From: CBDCFV01 sp963664625
GTDB taxonomy: Bacteria; Chloroflexota; Dehalococcoidia; Lucifugimonadales; UBA3495
Reading direction: 5' to 3'
Assembly: GCA_963664625.1 (NCBI GenBank)
Contig: OY761541.1
Location: 806,001-870,000, forward strand
Length of the DNA: 64,000 bases
Every line of letters starts with the position of its first letter. Within the stretch, counting starts at the first letter, position 1. Of the stretch, positions 1-8,265 are shown one piece after another. The translations under genes were made by a program, and so were the position numbers. Under the pieces are notes generated by a model. It worked only from the letters and a program-made list of their open reading frames with translations, did no database searches and had not been told where the DNA came from.

Positions 1-36
1 CAGTGCAACATGGTCTAACCGGAAAGGGGTATTAAG

Positions 37-354
37 GTGGCCAACACGCTCATCATGTTCGCCATGCTGATAGTGGGCACGACCATGATGGGGTATCTTG
101 CTCTTGTAGGGCGGCTGACTAGTCGTGCGGTGTTCATACTGATGCCAGCGGCAACGCTGGCGATTTGTGTCCTCACTTTGCTCGTGGACGCGCAAGACCC
201 TCTATTGCCTTTCGTGGCGATGGCAATGGCAGCTGTGGCCGTCGTGTTAGTGGTTACCGCCGGTATTCTGCTGGTCTTGTATTTCAACCGGAACGTATCG
301 GCCAGAAAGGAGGAGGACCGAGAGGACCCGCTGAGCAGTAAGGTTGAAGTATGA
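37..354 (+). CDS. Small three-helix membrane protein, function unknown
   Basis: 105 residues starting at GTG 37, with a purine-rich ribosome site (ggaaagggg) just upstream. I see three hydrophobic stretches, roughly residues 3-24, 31-50 and 57-83, followed by a charged cytoplasmic-looking tail rich in Glu, Asp and Lys. No enzyme motif is visible. The stop overlaps the start of the next small membrane protein by four bases (ATGA), so the two are translationally coupled and probably act together. The 5' context lies outside the window, so this may be the end of a longer operon. I do not recognise the family. Confidence 0.65.
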   Translation: MANTLIMFAMLIVGTTMMGYLALVGRLTSRAVFILMPAATLAICVLTLLVDAQDPLLPFVAMAMAAVAVVLVVTAGILLVLYFNRNVSARKEEDREDPLSSKVEV

Positions 355-572
355 CCAATACCGAAATCTTCATCGTCGCGCTTTTGCTGGCGTTGGTTTT
401 CGGTGGATTCGCCGCGTGGGTATGGCTAGGAGGACTGGAAGAATCTGGCAAGTGGAAGGTTCCGCCAGGCGCTATCCACTTTCTTGATTGGATGGTCAAG
501 GGCACGTTCGGTTCTCTTATGACTATCCTGACTCAGGTCATTCGTCGCCAACCTCCGGGACACAGACAGTAA
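351..572 (+). CDS. Small single-span membrane protein
   Basis: 73 residues whose ATG overlaps the previous stop (ATGA). One clear transmembrane helix lies at about residues 6-27. An amphipathic segment and a basic C-terminus (IRRQPPGHRQ) follow. Coupling to the preceding three-helix protein suggests a two-component membrane complex of unknown role. The C-terminal residues look poorly constrained, so the exact end is less certain. I recognise no family. Confidence 0.55.
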   Translation: MTNTEIFIVALLLALVFGGFAAWVWLGGLEESGKWKVPPGAIHFLDWMVKGTFGSLMTILTQVIRRQPPGHRQ

Positions 573-819
573 TCAGGCAACTCCGCTCAAACTCTCTACA
601 TCCAGCTTTTTGTGCCCTTCCATGCCCAGCAGGTTCGCCACTGGCTCTCGAGATAATTCGCAAATCGTTGGCGACTTTAGCTACGCGACTCCCGCCTTAA
701 GCCCGGTGGCGGAATCGTTGATGATTCCGTCGTTTTTTGTTGCGCTCTTGCCGGCGTCTCTGGCCCCTCACCGGAGTTTTGCAATTATCTATTAAGCTGA
801 ATCTTTCCCCATTCCGGGG

Positions 820-825
820 TATAAT
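820..825 (+). promoter_or_regulatory. Probable -10 box for the LigB gene
   Basis: A perfect TATAAT preceded by GGG lies 34 bases before the LigB start codon. The expected -35 position (about 797-802) is a poor match, so only the -10 is convincing. The 573-859 interval otherwise holds no gene I can support. Confidence 0.45.
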
Positions 826-859
826 CCCCTGCAACAACCTGTCCTCAAGGAGGCGCGCT

Positions 860-1906
860 ATGGGCGAAATTCTGGGCATAGGCATTACGCATTATCCAGG
901 ACTTATCGCTCCCGACGAGGACCGCGGCTTCCCCTTGACGCGAACGCTGCTCAGCGACCGGATACCCACTGAGGTCAAGAACCCCGCTACCTGGCCCGAG
1001 GCGATGCGCGCCGAGTACGGCGACGACCAGGGGGTTGCCGCCGCCAAGGTACACCGTGACCGTTTGGTCGCCGCCTTCCGGCAACAGAGGGCGGAACTGG
1101 AAGCCTTCAATCCCGATTTCGTATTGATATGGGGCGACGACCAGTACGAGAATTTCAAAGAGGACATCATCCCGCCCTTCTGCGTGCTGGCGTATGACGA
1201 CATCCAGTGCCAGCCAATGATGAACAGGGACGGCAGCCCTCGCCGCAATGTTTGGGATGAACCGGCGGACAAGGTGTTCCGGTACAGTGGTCACCCCGGG
1301 GCGCGGGCACTGGTTACCGGCCTCATCAACGAAGGGATTGACATGTCCTACGCCTACAAGCCGCTGCACGAGAAGGGCGGCTTGGGCCACGCCATCATCA
1401 ACACCCTGCTCTACTTGGACTACGACCGCAAGGGGTTCGACTATCCCGTGGTGCCCTTCCTGGTCAACTGCTACGGCAGCAAGGTAATCCGCAACCGGGG
1501 CGGCGCAGTCGAGTACGAGAAAGAAGATGACCCGCCCGGCCCTTCGCCCAAGCGGTGCATGGAGGTCGGCGCGGCCACCGTCCGCGTGTTGAGAGACAGC
1601 CCTTGGCGGGTGGCCCTGATCGCCTCTTCCAGTTGGTCCCATGCCTTCCTCACTCAAAAGAACCACCTGCTGTGGCCCGACCACGAGTCGGACCGGGCTC
1701 GGTTCGAGGAACTCAAGAACGGCGACTACGCCGCTTGGCGGAAGGTCTCCACTCCTGAAATAGAGGCCGCCGGGCAACAGGAAATGCTCAACTGGATGTG
1801 CCTTGCCGGCGCAATGGAAGAGCTCAACCGCAAGCCGGAAATACTCGATTACATCGAGACCTACGTGTTCAACTCCGAGAAGTGCTTGGCGGTCTTCAAG
1901 CCTTAG
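860..1906 (+). CDS. LigB-type extradiol ring-opening dioxygenase
   Basis: 348 residues. The open frame extends upstream to 737, but ATG 860 has a strong ribosome site (caaggagg) at the right distance, so I chose it. The N-terminus carries GITHYPGL, where the His fits the first iron ligand of class III (LigB) extradiol dioxygenases. Another His-containing segment (LIASSSWSHAF) lies near residue 260. Known members open catecholic or protocatechuate-like rings using Fe(II) and O2. The downstream dehydrogenase and Rieske dioxygenase fit an aromatic or heterocyclic degradation pathway. The substrate cannot be told from sequence. No separate LigA-type small subunit is visible nearby. Confidence 0.85.
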   Translation: MGEILGIGITHYPGLIAPDEDRGFPLTRTLLSDRIPTEVKNPATWPEAMRAEYGDDQGVAAAKVHRDRLVAAFRQQRAELEAFNPDFVLIWGDDQYENFKEDIIPPFCVLAYDDIQCQPMMNRDGSPRRNVWDEPADKVFRYSGHPGARALVTGLINEGIDMSYAYKPLHEKGGLGHAIINTLLYLDYDRKGFDYPVVPFLVNCYGSKVIRNRGGAVEYEKEDDPPGPSPKRCMEVGAATVRVLRDSPWRVALIASSSWSHAFLTQKNHLLWPDHESDRARFEELKNGDYAAWRKVSTPEIEAAGQQEMLNWMCLAGAMEELNRKPEILDYIETYVFNSEKCLAVFKP

Positions 1907-1945
1907 AAAAGTATTCGAATAACGTAACCGCCCTTGGGTGATTCG

Positions 1946-2869
1946 ATGCAAGTCGGATTTATTGGAACGGGGACCATGGGCAATCCAATGGCCCGCTGCC
2001 TTATCGAGGCGGGCCATCACTTGACCGTCCACGACATCCGCCGTGAGGCGGCAACCAATCTGTGCGAGTTGGGCGCCGACTGGGCGGACAGCCCACGCGC
2101 CGTCGCCCAAGCCAGTCAAGTGGTGTTCACTTCCCTGCCCGGTCCTGTGGAAGTAGAGGATACCGTCCTCAACCCTGAAACGGGCATCCTGTCCGGCTTG
2201 GCCGCCGGCGGGGCATTCATCGACATGACCACCAATTCGCCCAAGGTGTTCAGGCGGATAGCCGAAGCCTGCAAGTCCCGCGGCGTGGAAGTGTTGGACG
2301 CCCCGGTCAGCGGGCGTCCGCCGGGGATGACCGTGACGGTCGGCGGGGATGCGGAGACCCTTGCCCGATACCGGCCGTTGCTGGAAGCCATGGCGGGGAA
2401 CATCTTTCACTTGGGCGACAACGGCGCGGGATGCATCACCAAGCTAGTCACCCAGTACCTGGGCTACTCCAACTTCATAACCGCCGTTGAAGGGCTTATA
2501 ATCGGCGCCAAGGCGGGAGTGGACGTGGGCCTGTTGTCCCAGGTTGTGCCGGTAAGCGCCGGGGCCAGCCGGGTCTTCGACAACATCCCCCGCTCCGTTC
2601 TCAGCGGCACCTACATCTCCGGCGGAACGCTGGACATTGTCGCCAAGGACCTGCGCCTTGCCTGCGAGTTGGCCATCGATGTGGATGCCCCGGCGATGAC
2701 TGGCGCCATTGCCGACGAGGTCTTCAAACGGGCGCAGGAACTGGGTTGGGGCCAGGACGGTTTCGCCAAGGCCGCCCGTGTTCTGGAAGAGGTTACCGGG
2801 GTTGAGTTGCGGGCCGATATGGCCGATCAGCCCGCTTCCTACCAACAGCAGGACCCCAGGCGGGGATAA
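1946..2869 (+). CDS. 3-hydroxyisobutyrate/6-phosphogluconate dehydrogenase-family oxidoreductase
   Basis: 307 residues from ATG 1946 (a TTG at 1934 is in frame). The N-terminus has the NAD(P) fold signature GFIGTGTMG. Further on come the substrate-binding segment DAPVSGRPPG (about residue 118) and GAGCITKLVTQYLG (about 160-173), where the Lys of the family's conserved catalytic helix sits. Length is typical of beta-hydroxyacid dehydrogenases, which oxidise hydroxyisobutyrate, tartronate semialdehyde and similar acids. It follows the LigB gene by about 40 bases and probably handles a small hydroxyacid from ring cleavage; that role is inferred. Confidence 0.88.
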   Translation: MQVGFIGTGTMGNPMARCLIEAGHHLTVHDIRREAATNLCELGADWADSPRAVAQASQVVFTSLPGPVEVEDTVLNPETGILSGLAAGGAFIDMTTNSPKVFRRIAEACKSRGVEVLDAPVSGRPPGMTVTVGGDAETLARYRPLLEAMAGNIFHLGDNGAGCITKLVTQYLGYSNFITAVEGLIIGAKAGVDVGLLSQVVPVSAGASRVFDNIPRSVLSGTYISGGTLDIVAKDLRLACELAIDVDAPAMTGAIADEVFKRAQELGWGQDGFAKAARVLEEVTGVELRADMADQPASYQQQDPRRG

Positions 2870-2870
2870 A

Positions 2871-2989
2871 AGCCTATCCGACAATCAAGTTGGACACTTT
2901 CCGTCATTCCCGCGCAGGCGGCAATCCACTGCTTGGTACAATGGACTCCCGCTTTCGCGGGAGTGACGAGGGGTATTTTCGGATAGGCT
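2871..2989. repeat. 119-bp miniature element with terminal inverted repeats
   Basis: The ends are perfect 11-bp inverted repeats (AGCCTATCCGA at 2871-2881, TCGGATAGGCT at 2979-2989). Inside is a second inverted pair of the REP-like palindrome found across this window (GTCATTCCCGCG near 2903, CGCGGGAGTGAC near 2956-2967). It begins one base after the stop of the upstream dehydrogenase and sits before the Rieske gene. It has no coding capacity. It looks like a MITE or REPIN inserted into the catabolic operon. Confidence 0.75.
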
Positions 2990-3036
2990 CTAATCGAACG
3001 GGCTCTAAATAGAATCGTTCCGGGAGGCCACACGTT

Positions 3037-4392
3037 ATGGTCGTTACCTCCAAAGTCAGCGGCTCCATGGTGGACATAGATACTGGCCTGATAAGCCGCG
3101 AAATCTTCGTCAACCCGGAAATTTACCAACAGGAGCAGGAACAGATATTCGCCCGGGCTTGGTTGATGGTCGGGCACGAAGCCCAGATTCCCAAGCCGGG
3201 CGACTACTTCATCTCGTCGATGGGCGAAGAGTCGGTGATACTCTGCCGCGACCGGGAGGGAGAGGTCCACGTATTCCTGAATTCCTGTATGCACCGCGGC
3301 ATGAAGGTGTGCCGCTACGACGAGGGAAACACCCCCGTCTTCACCTGCCCCTACCACGGGTGGAGCTACGCCACCGACGGCAAACTGGTTGGGGTGCCCT
3401 TCTTCAAGGACGCCTATCGCCAGGAACTGGACAAGTCCAAGTGGGGGCTTGTCGAAGTGCCCCGGATGTTCAACTACAAGGGCACAATCTGGGCGACTTG
3501 GGACGAATCGGCGCCGTCTTTCTTCGACTACATCGGCGGCTTCAGGCTCTATCTCGACCTGCTGCTGGACAGTTGGGACGGCGACGAGGGCGGCACCGAG
3601 GTGTTCGGCGGCGTGGAGAAATGGCTGGTGCCGTGCAACTGGAAGTTCCCGGCAGAGAACTTCGTCGGCGACCGCTACCACAACATAAGCCACCGTTCGG
3701 TGGACATAGTGGGCATCGGCCCCAGCGGGTCGGGACGCCGCGACCTCGGCGAAAGGACCAACTCCAAGTTGCTCGACGTGTCTTTCCCTGAACGGGGCCA
3801 CGGCACCGTGATGGCCCTGCGACCCATGGATGCGCCAATACCCCAAGCCTACGGAGACTTGCCCATCCTGGCCGAATACTTCCAGTGGTGCGAGGCGGAG
3901 AAGAAACGGAAGATGGGCGAACTCTGGCGGCTGTTGGGCGGGCCGGGAACAGTGTTCCCCAACATGTCCTACCTGCCTCGCCAACCCCGGAGCATCGCCG
4001 TGTGGCACCCCAGGGGCGTGAACAAGACGGAAGTGTGGCGCTGGTTCCTGGTGGACGCCAAGGCCCCGCCCGAAGTGAAGGACTACCTGCGGCAGTATTA
4101 CATCCGTTACTCCGGGCCGGGGGGACTCACCGAGCAGGACGACATGGAGAACTGGAACTACGCCCACGCGGCCAGCAGCGGCGTGGTGGCCAGGCGCTTC
4201 CCCTACAACTACGAGATGGGCCTGGGCCAAGGAGACCCCAACTTCGAGGACGACGGCCTGAAGTTGCCCGGACTCATCTTCGATACCACCAACGCCAAGG
4301 CCGCGGAGCAAAACCAGCGGGGATTCTACCGCCGGTGGGCCGAGTTCATGGAGGCCGATTCCTGGGACAAGCTGGTCACTTGGGAAAGCTGA
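3037..4392 (+). CDS. Rieske ring-hydroxylating dioxygenase, alpha subunit
   Basis: 451 residues with a ribosome site (gggagg) before ATG 3037. The Rieske 2Fe-2S ligands are visible as C84-x-H86 and C104-x2-H107 (CPYHGWSY). The mononuclear-iron facial triad region is ENFVGDRYHNISH (about residues 208-219), giving His215, His219 and a distal Asp. These enzymes put two hydroxyls on aromatic rings using electrons from a ferredoxin and a reductase, neither of which is encoded here. The beta subunit starts two bases after the stop, so this is a classical alpha/beta dioxygenase. The substrate is unknown. Confidence 0.95.
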   Translation: MVVTSKVSGSMVDIDTGLISREIFVNPEIYQQEQEQIFARAWLMVGHEAQIPKPGDYFISSMGEESVILCRDREGEVHVFLNSCMHRGMKVCRYDEGNTPVFTCPYHGWSYATDGKLVGVPFFKDAYRQELDKSKWGLVEVPRMFNYKGTIWATWDESAPSFFDYIGGFRLYLDLLLDSWDGDEGGTEVFGGVEKWLVPCNWKFPAENFVGDRYHNISHRSVDIVGIGPSGSGRRDLGERTNSKLLDVSFPERGHGTVMALRPMDAPIPQAYGDLPILAEYFQWCEAEKKRKMGELWRLLGGPGTVFPNMSYLPRQPRSIAVWHPRGVNKTEVWRWFLVDAKAPPEVKDYLRQYYIRYSGPGGLTEQDDMENWNYAHAASSGVVARRFPYNYEMGLGQGDPNFEDDGLKLPGLIFDTTNAKAAEQNQRGFYRRWAEFMEADSWDKLVTWES

Positions 4393-4394
4393 AC

Positions 4395-4940
4395 ATGGCC
4401 TACTCAGAGCAAAGCGTCGCGCGCCTTATCCTCAAGGACGAGATAGAGCAGTTCCTCTTCGCCGAGGCGGAGTTGCTGGACGCCCGGGAATACGAGCAAT
4501 GGCTCTCCCTGCTGGACGACGACATCCGCTACTGGATGCCCATGCGCCGGAACGTTAAGTTCGGGGAACTGGAGCGGGAGTACACCCGCGAGGGCCAGGA
4601 CATCAGTTGGTTCGACGAGGGGAAAGACACCCTTACACGACGGGTGAACCAGATACTCACCGGCGTCCATTGGGCAGAGGAGCCTTTGTCGCGGATATGC
4701 CACATCGTTTCCAACGTGCAAATACTCGACGCCTCGCCGTCCATGTCGGACGCCGAGGAGGTTTCCATCCGGTGCCGGTTCATCATCTACCGCAACCGCA
4801 TTGAGACCGAGACCGACTTCCTGGTAGGCAAGCGGGAAGAGACGCTGCGAAAGCGCGGCGGTGAATGGAAAATTGCCCGGCGCAAAATCGTGCTGGACCA
4901 GAACGTATTGTTGGCCAAGAACTTGACCTTTTTCTTCTGA
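4395..4940 (+). CDS. Ring-hydroxylating dioxygenase, beta subunit
   Basis: 181 residues. The in-frame open region extends far upstream as a shadow of the alpha gene, but ATG 4395 directly follows the alpha stop, gives the usual beta-subunit length and has the family-like start. The protein shows the NTF2-like layout of this family: an N-terminal helix with LLDAREYEQWLSLLDDDI, WMPMRR, and a C-terminal strand-rich half ending in WKIARRKIVLDQ. Beta subunits are structural partners that help shape the alpha3beta3 complex. Confidence 0.92.
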   Translation: MAYSEQSVARLILKDEIEQFLFAEAELLDAREYEQWLSLLDDDIRYWMPMRRNVKFGELEREYTREGQDISWFDEGKDTLTRRVNQILTGVHWAEEPLSRICHIVSNVQILDASPSMSDAEEVSIRCRFIIYRNRIETETDFLVGKREETLRKRGGEWKIARRKIVLDQNVLLAKNLTFFF

Positions 4941-4941
4941 A

Positions 4942-5148
4942 ATGAGCGAAATAATAAACATCAGGCTGGTTGAGCCGGGCAGCAAAGTCCGCTTGGCCGA
5001 CGGGTCCACTGGAGAGGTCGTCACCAACTTCCAGGATGGCGTCTGGCTATCCGTCACCTATCTAACGTCGCCCAACGACCCGTCGCTGGAGGGGACGGAA
5101 GAAATGGTGTTTGCCCAGGACGTTTTGGAACTCTTGGAAACGCCCTGA
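4942..5148 (+). CDS. Small beta-rich protein linked to the dioxygenase
   Basis: 68 residues starting one base after the beta-subunit stop. The sequence (VEPGSKVRLADGSTGEVV) suggests a small SH3-like or barrel fold, with alternating hydrophobic residues and turns. No cysteines are present, so it is not the missing ferredoxin. Tight packing with the dioxygenase genes implies co-expression and perhaps an accessory role. I do not recognise the family. Confidence 0.6.
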   Translation: MSEIINIRLVEPGSKVRLADGSTGEVVTNFQDGVWLSVTYLTSPNDPSLEGTEEMVFAQDVLELLETP

Positions 5149-5182
5149 AGCCCGCCGACCGCTCCGTTTCCATGAACGCCCT

Positions 5183-5389
5183 ATGACAACACCGTCTCAA
5201 GATGTACTTCGGCAAGCCTTTGCCGCCGGCTTCGAGTCCATCGACGCGGGAGACACCTTCTATGTGGGCTTCGACGCCTACCTGATACTTACCGGCCACA
5301 TCAAGCGCAACGACATCCCCTGCACCTGCTCCGACAACGGCGCCCACGGCCACCTGCCCGAATGCCGCTGGGTGAAGACTGGGGAGTAG
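5183..5389 (+). CDS. Small Cys/His-rich protein in the dioxygenase operon
   Basis: 68 residues from ATG 5183; an in-frame GTG-type start further up would overlap the previous gene. The C-terminal third has a compact cluster (CTCSDNGAHGHLPEC) with three Cys and two His that could bind zinc or another metal. The spacing does not match a Rieske (CxH...CxxH) or plant-type 2Fe-2S ferredoxin. It follows the previous small gene by about 35 bases. A metal-binding accessory protein for the dioxygenase is plausible but unproven. Confidence 0.55.
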   Translation: MTTPSQDVLRQAFAAGFESIDAGDTFYVGFDAYLILTGHIKRNDIPCTCSDNGAHGHLPECRWVKTGE

Positions 5390-5433
5390 ACCTCGTTTAC
5401 ACTCGCTGTAGTTCCCGCGAAAAGGGAGAAGAA

Positions 5434-5862
5434 ATGATTCAATTGACCGACGAGATGCAGGAAGGCATCAACAACGCCAGGACCAGCGGCAACCCCTGTA
5501 TCGTCACCACCGCATCAAAGGACGGTACGCCCGACGCCGGTTACATCGGCACCATGATGGCCCTGACCGGTTCTTCCTTGGCCTACAAGAACCGCACTAC
5601 TGCTACGTCCTTGGTGCAGGTCGAAGAGAACCCAAAGGTCATAGTAATCTACCGCAACGCCGCCACCGGCCAGGGCTGGAAGTTCCGCTGCACCGCCTCC
5701 GCCCACCAGGACGGCCCGGACTTCGACGAAGTAGACCGCAGGCTGTCGCCAACCGGCGGCGACCAAGCCCACACCGGGGATGTTGTCGTTCTACGGATTG
5801 ACCAAGTACTGACCCTCTTCGGCGAAGTGCTCCAGGAACGCGAGCCGGGCCTGGAGTGGTAA
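5434..5862 (+). CDS. Pyridoxamine-phosphate-oxidase-fold (PPOX) flavoprotein
   Basis: 142 residues from ATG 5434, with a purine-rich site (gggagaagaa) upstream. The N-terminal strands (NPCIVTTASKDGTPDAGYIG) and the later ENPKVIVIYRN match the split-barrel flavin-binding fold. Relatives bind FMN, F420 or heme and reduce or oxidise small molecules. It sits between the dioxygenase genes and the ThDP enzyme, all on the same strand. A flavin reductase role supplying the dioxygenase is possible, but members of this fold are too diverse to assign. Confidence 0.72.
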   Translation: MIQLTDEMQEGINNARTSGNPCIVTTASKDGTPDAGYIGTMMALTGSSLAYKNRTTATSLVQVEENPKVIVIYRNAATGQGWKFRCTASAHQDGPDFDEVDRRLSPTGGDQAHTGDVVVLRIDQVLTLFGEVLQEREPGLEW

Positions 5863-5955
5863 CCTGGCCTCAAGGCGAGTTCCGGACATCGTATAATTGG
5901 CATCAATCATCACTTGTGGCAGGCGGGCAAGCCCGCACTTTATTAGGAGGCTGCA

Positions 5956-7644
5956 ATGACTACCGAGAGACTTGACGGAGGCGAGGCCGTACTGGAGGCG
6001 TTCCGCAACCTGGGGGTGGACTACATTATCTCTTCGCCGGGTTCCGAGTGGCCCTCCGTGTGGGAAGCCCTGGCCCGCCAGAAGACCAACGAGATAGACG
6101 GCCCCCGCTACATAGACTGCTGGCACGAAACCTTAGCGGTCACCATGGCCATGGGCTACACCCGGGTAACCGGACGGATGCAGGCCGTGTTGCTCCACGC
6201 CGGCGTCGGCCTGCTCCAGGGGTCGCTGGGAATCCACGGGGCTTACTTGGCCGAAATCCCGATGGTCGTCTGTTCCGGCGAGTCCATCACCTACGGCGAA
6301 GACCCCGAATTCGACCCCGGCGCCCAGTGGTACCGCAACCTCAGCGTCGTCGGCGGGCCCAACCGCTTGGTGGACCCCTTCGTCAAGTGGAGCAGCCACG
6401 TCACCAGTTCCCACACTCTTTACGAGACGGTCAGCCGGGCCGGTGAAATGGCCCAGCGGGTCCCCAAGGGACCGACGTACCTGGACATACCTATCGAGGT
6501 AATGCGCCCAGAATGGGTGCCCCCGGCCAGGATGGTCAAGCCACCGGCTGCCCCGAAGGTGTACCCCAATGCCTCCGAGGTCCAACGGGTGGCCGAGATG
6601 ATTTCCCGGTCGAACCACCCGGTCATAGTGGCAGAGGGCTGCGGCCAGGACGTTGACGCCTTCCACAACCTGGTCCTTTTGGCGGAGCGGTTCGCAATCC
6701 CCGTGGTGGAGGTGGCCCCCAACTACGCCAACTTCCCCAAGGACCACTCGCTTTACATGGGGTCCGATCTCAGCCGGTTTATGTCAACTTCCGACCTCTT
6801 CCTGCTGGTGGGCAGCCGCACTCCTTGGTACCCGCCCACGCAAGGCCCGACGCAGGGCGACGTGGTGGTCATCGACGAAAACCCCATCAAGGAGCACTTG
6901 GTATACCAAGCCCTGAAGGCCGACGTGTACCTGGAGGGCGACGTAGCCTCCACTCTGGACATGCTGCTTGACGCCACCGAGTCCGGCTCGGACAAAGCGA
7001 ACGACCGCCGTTCCTACTGGAGCGTGGAACACGACAAGCTGAGTCAGAGCGCCGCCGCGGAAGTGGAGGCCGCGAAGGACCAAAGCCCCATCGACCCCGC
7101 ATGGCTTTGCGCCGCCCTGAGCGAGGTAATGCCCAGCGACACGGTCTACGTGGAGGAGACCATCACCCACCGGGGGGCGATTTTCAGGCACTTGGGCTGG
7201 AACAAGCCCCAGAGCTACTTCCACCCCAACGGCGGCCTGGGCCAGGGGCTTGGAATGGCCTTGGGGGTAAAGCTGGCCAAGCCCCAGCAGCCGGTGGTTG
7301 CCCTGATGGGCGACGGCTGCTTCCTCTACAACCCCGTCACCCAGAGCTTTGGCGTGTCGGCCGCCGAGAACATTCCGATAATGATAGTGGTGTTCAACAA
7401 CGGCAAGTACGCGGCGATGCAAAGCTCGCACCTGCAATTCTTCCCCGACGGCGTCGCCGCCAGGACGGGCATCCACCACGGCGTCGACATCCCCGGCCCC
7501 AACTACGCCGAACTGGTCGCCCCTTTCGGCGGCCACGGCGAGCGGGTCGAAGACCCCGAGGAACTCCAACCTGCCTTGGCCCGCGCCCTGACCGCCGTCA
7601 ACCGGGGGCAACTGGCCCTGGTGGACGTGGTGCTGTCGCGGTAG
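5956..7644 (+). CDS. ThDP-dependent acetolactate synthase/decarboxylase-like enzyme
   Basis: 562 residues; ATG 5956 follows taggagg. The catalytic Glu of the pyrimidine-binding domain is in CWHETLAVTMAMGY (about residue 58). The central domain runs at about 200-340. The C-terminal domain has the ThDP/Mg motif GDGCFLYNP followed about 25 residues later by NN. Length and order fit the ALS/benzoylformate decarboxylase superfamily. The PGSEWPSVW segment differs from true acetolactate synthases. A TATAAT at 5893-5898 may drive it. In this catabolic context a 2-oxoacid decarboxylase is more likely than valine biosynthesis, but this is inference. Confidence 0.87.
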   Translation: MTTERLDGGEAVLEAFRNLGVDYIISSPGSEWPSVWEALARQKTNEIDGPRYIDCWHETLAVTMAMGYTRVTGRMQAVLLHAGVGLLQGSLGIHGAYLAEIPMVVCSGESITYGEDPEFDPGAQWYRNLSVVGGPNRLVDPFVKWSSHVTSSHTLYETVSRAGEMAQRVPKGPTYLDIPIEVMRPEWVPPARMVKPPAAPKVYPNASEVQRVAEMISRSNHPVIVAEGCGQDVDAFHNLVLLAERFAIPVVEVAPNYANFPKDHSLYMGSDLSRFMSTSDLFLLVGSRTPWYPPTQGPTQGDVVVIDENPIKEHLVYQALKADVYLEGDVASTLDMLLDATESGSDKANDRRSYWSVEHDKLSQSAAAEVEAAKDQSPIDPAWLCAALSEVMPSDTVYVEETITHRGAIFRHLGWNKPQSYFHPNGGLGQGLGMALGVKLAKPQQPVVALMGDGCFLYNPVTQSFGVSAAENIPIMIVVFNNGKYAAMQSSHLQFFPDGVAARTGIHHGVDIPGPNYAELVAPFGGHGERVEDPEELQPALARALTAVNRGQLALVDVVLSR

Positions 7645-7703
7645 AGCGTGTGGACATTCAACCCGCGTCAAGTACGACCATTTTTAGCTGACAACAATAG
7701 TTC

Positions 7704-8264
7704 ATGGCTTTAAGAGTGCTCACAAAGATACAAAAACTGGTGTCATGGCGTATTCACATTCTATTGGGAGTTGCGAGTCTATTGGCGGCTTCCTTTGCTT
7801 GTGCGGGCGCAGATTCTAATCCTGTCGTGCTCACTCCCGTTCCGCAAGAGCAGGGCGTTCCCACTGCAAGTAAAGCAGATGTGAAGTTAGCCACGACGGC
7901 CCCTGCCGTTGAATCAGTTCCAACCTCAGTTCCGGTTGAGGCAACGTCTGCCCCGGTCTTAGATACTAATGCCGGGGTGTCTTCCAGTATCAAGGACAAA
8001 CCGGAATCGTCGGCCGTGACTCCAATTCAGCCGAAGCCCGACGCTGGCAAGGACTTGACCGATGCCCAGCACAGAGACATAGATGCCCAAATCACTGAAC
8101 TGAGGAAGTCGGTCGACATCCTTGCCGAATGCGCAAGAGAGAATGGCGATAGCGTTCCGGCACCCGGTTCAGAAGGGGAAATCGAATGGTACGCTGCCGC
8201 CGCCATCAAGTACGCCGCCTGCGCCTCAAGCAAGACTACCGGCGTAGACTGGGGAGAAAAGTAA
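7704..8264 (+). CDS. Secreted lipoprotein, function unknown
   Basis: 186 residues. The N-terminus has basic residues, a hydrophobic core (about 18-30) and a lipobox-like SFACAG, so Cys is likely lipidated. A Pro/Thr/Val-rich linker (about 38-105) leads to a helical C-terminal half (about 112-186) containing a predicted coiled coil (DAQITELRKSVDILAE). The next gene starts one base after the stop, so the two are co-expressed. No enzyme motif is visible. Confidence 0.65.
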   Translation: MALRVLTKIQKLVSWRIHILLGVASLLAASFACAGADSNPVVLTPVPQEQGVPTASKADVKLATTAPAVESVPTSVPVEATSAPVLDTNAGVSSSIKDKPESSAVTPIQPKPDAGKDLTDAQHRDIDAQITELRKSVDILAECARENGDSVPAPGSEGEIEWYAAAAIKYAACASSKTTGVDWGEK

Positions 8265-8265
8265 C

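Noticed and set aside
845..2410. Long minus-strand open frame (521 codons) opposite the LigB and dehydrogenase genes
   Set aside because: It is antisense to two genes with clear family motifs, and its translation has no recognisable fold. High-GC codon use opens such frames.
2839..4311. 490-codon minus-strand frame opposite the Rieske alpha gene
   Set aside because: Antisense to a protein with intact Rieske ligands; the translation lacks any domain.
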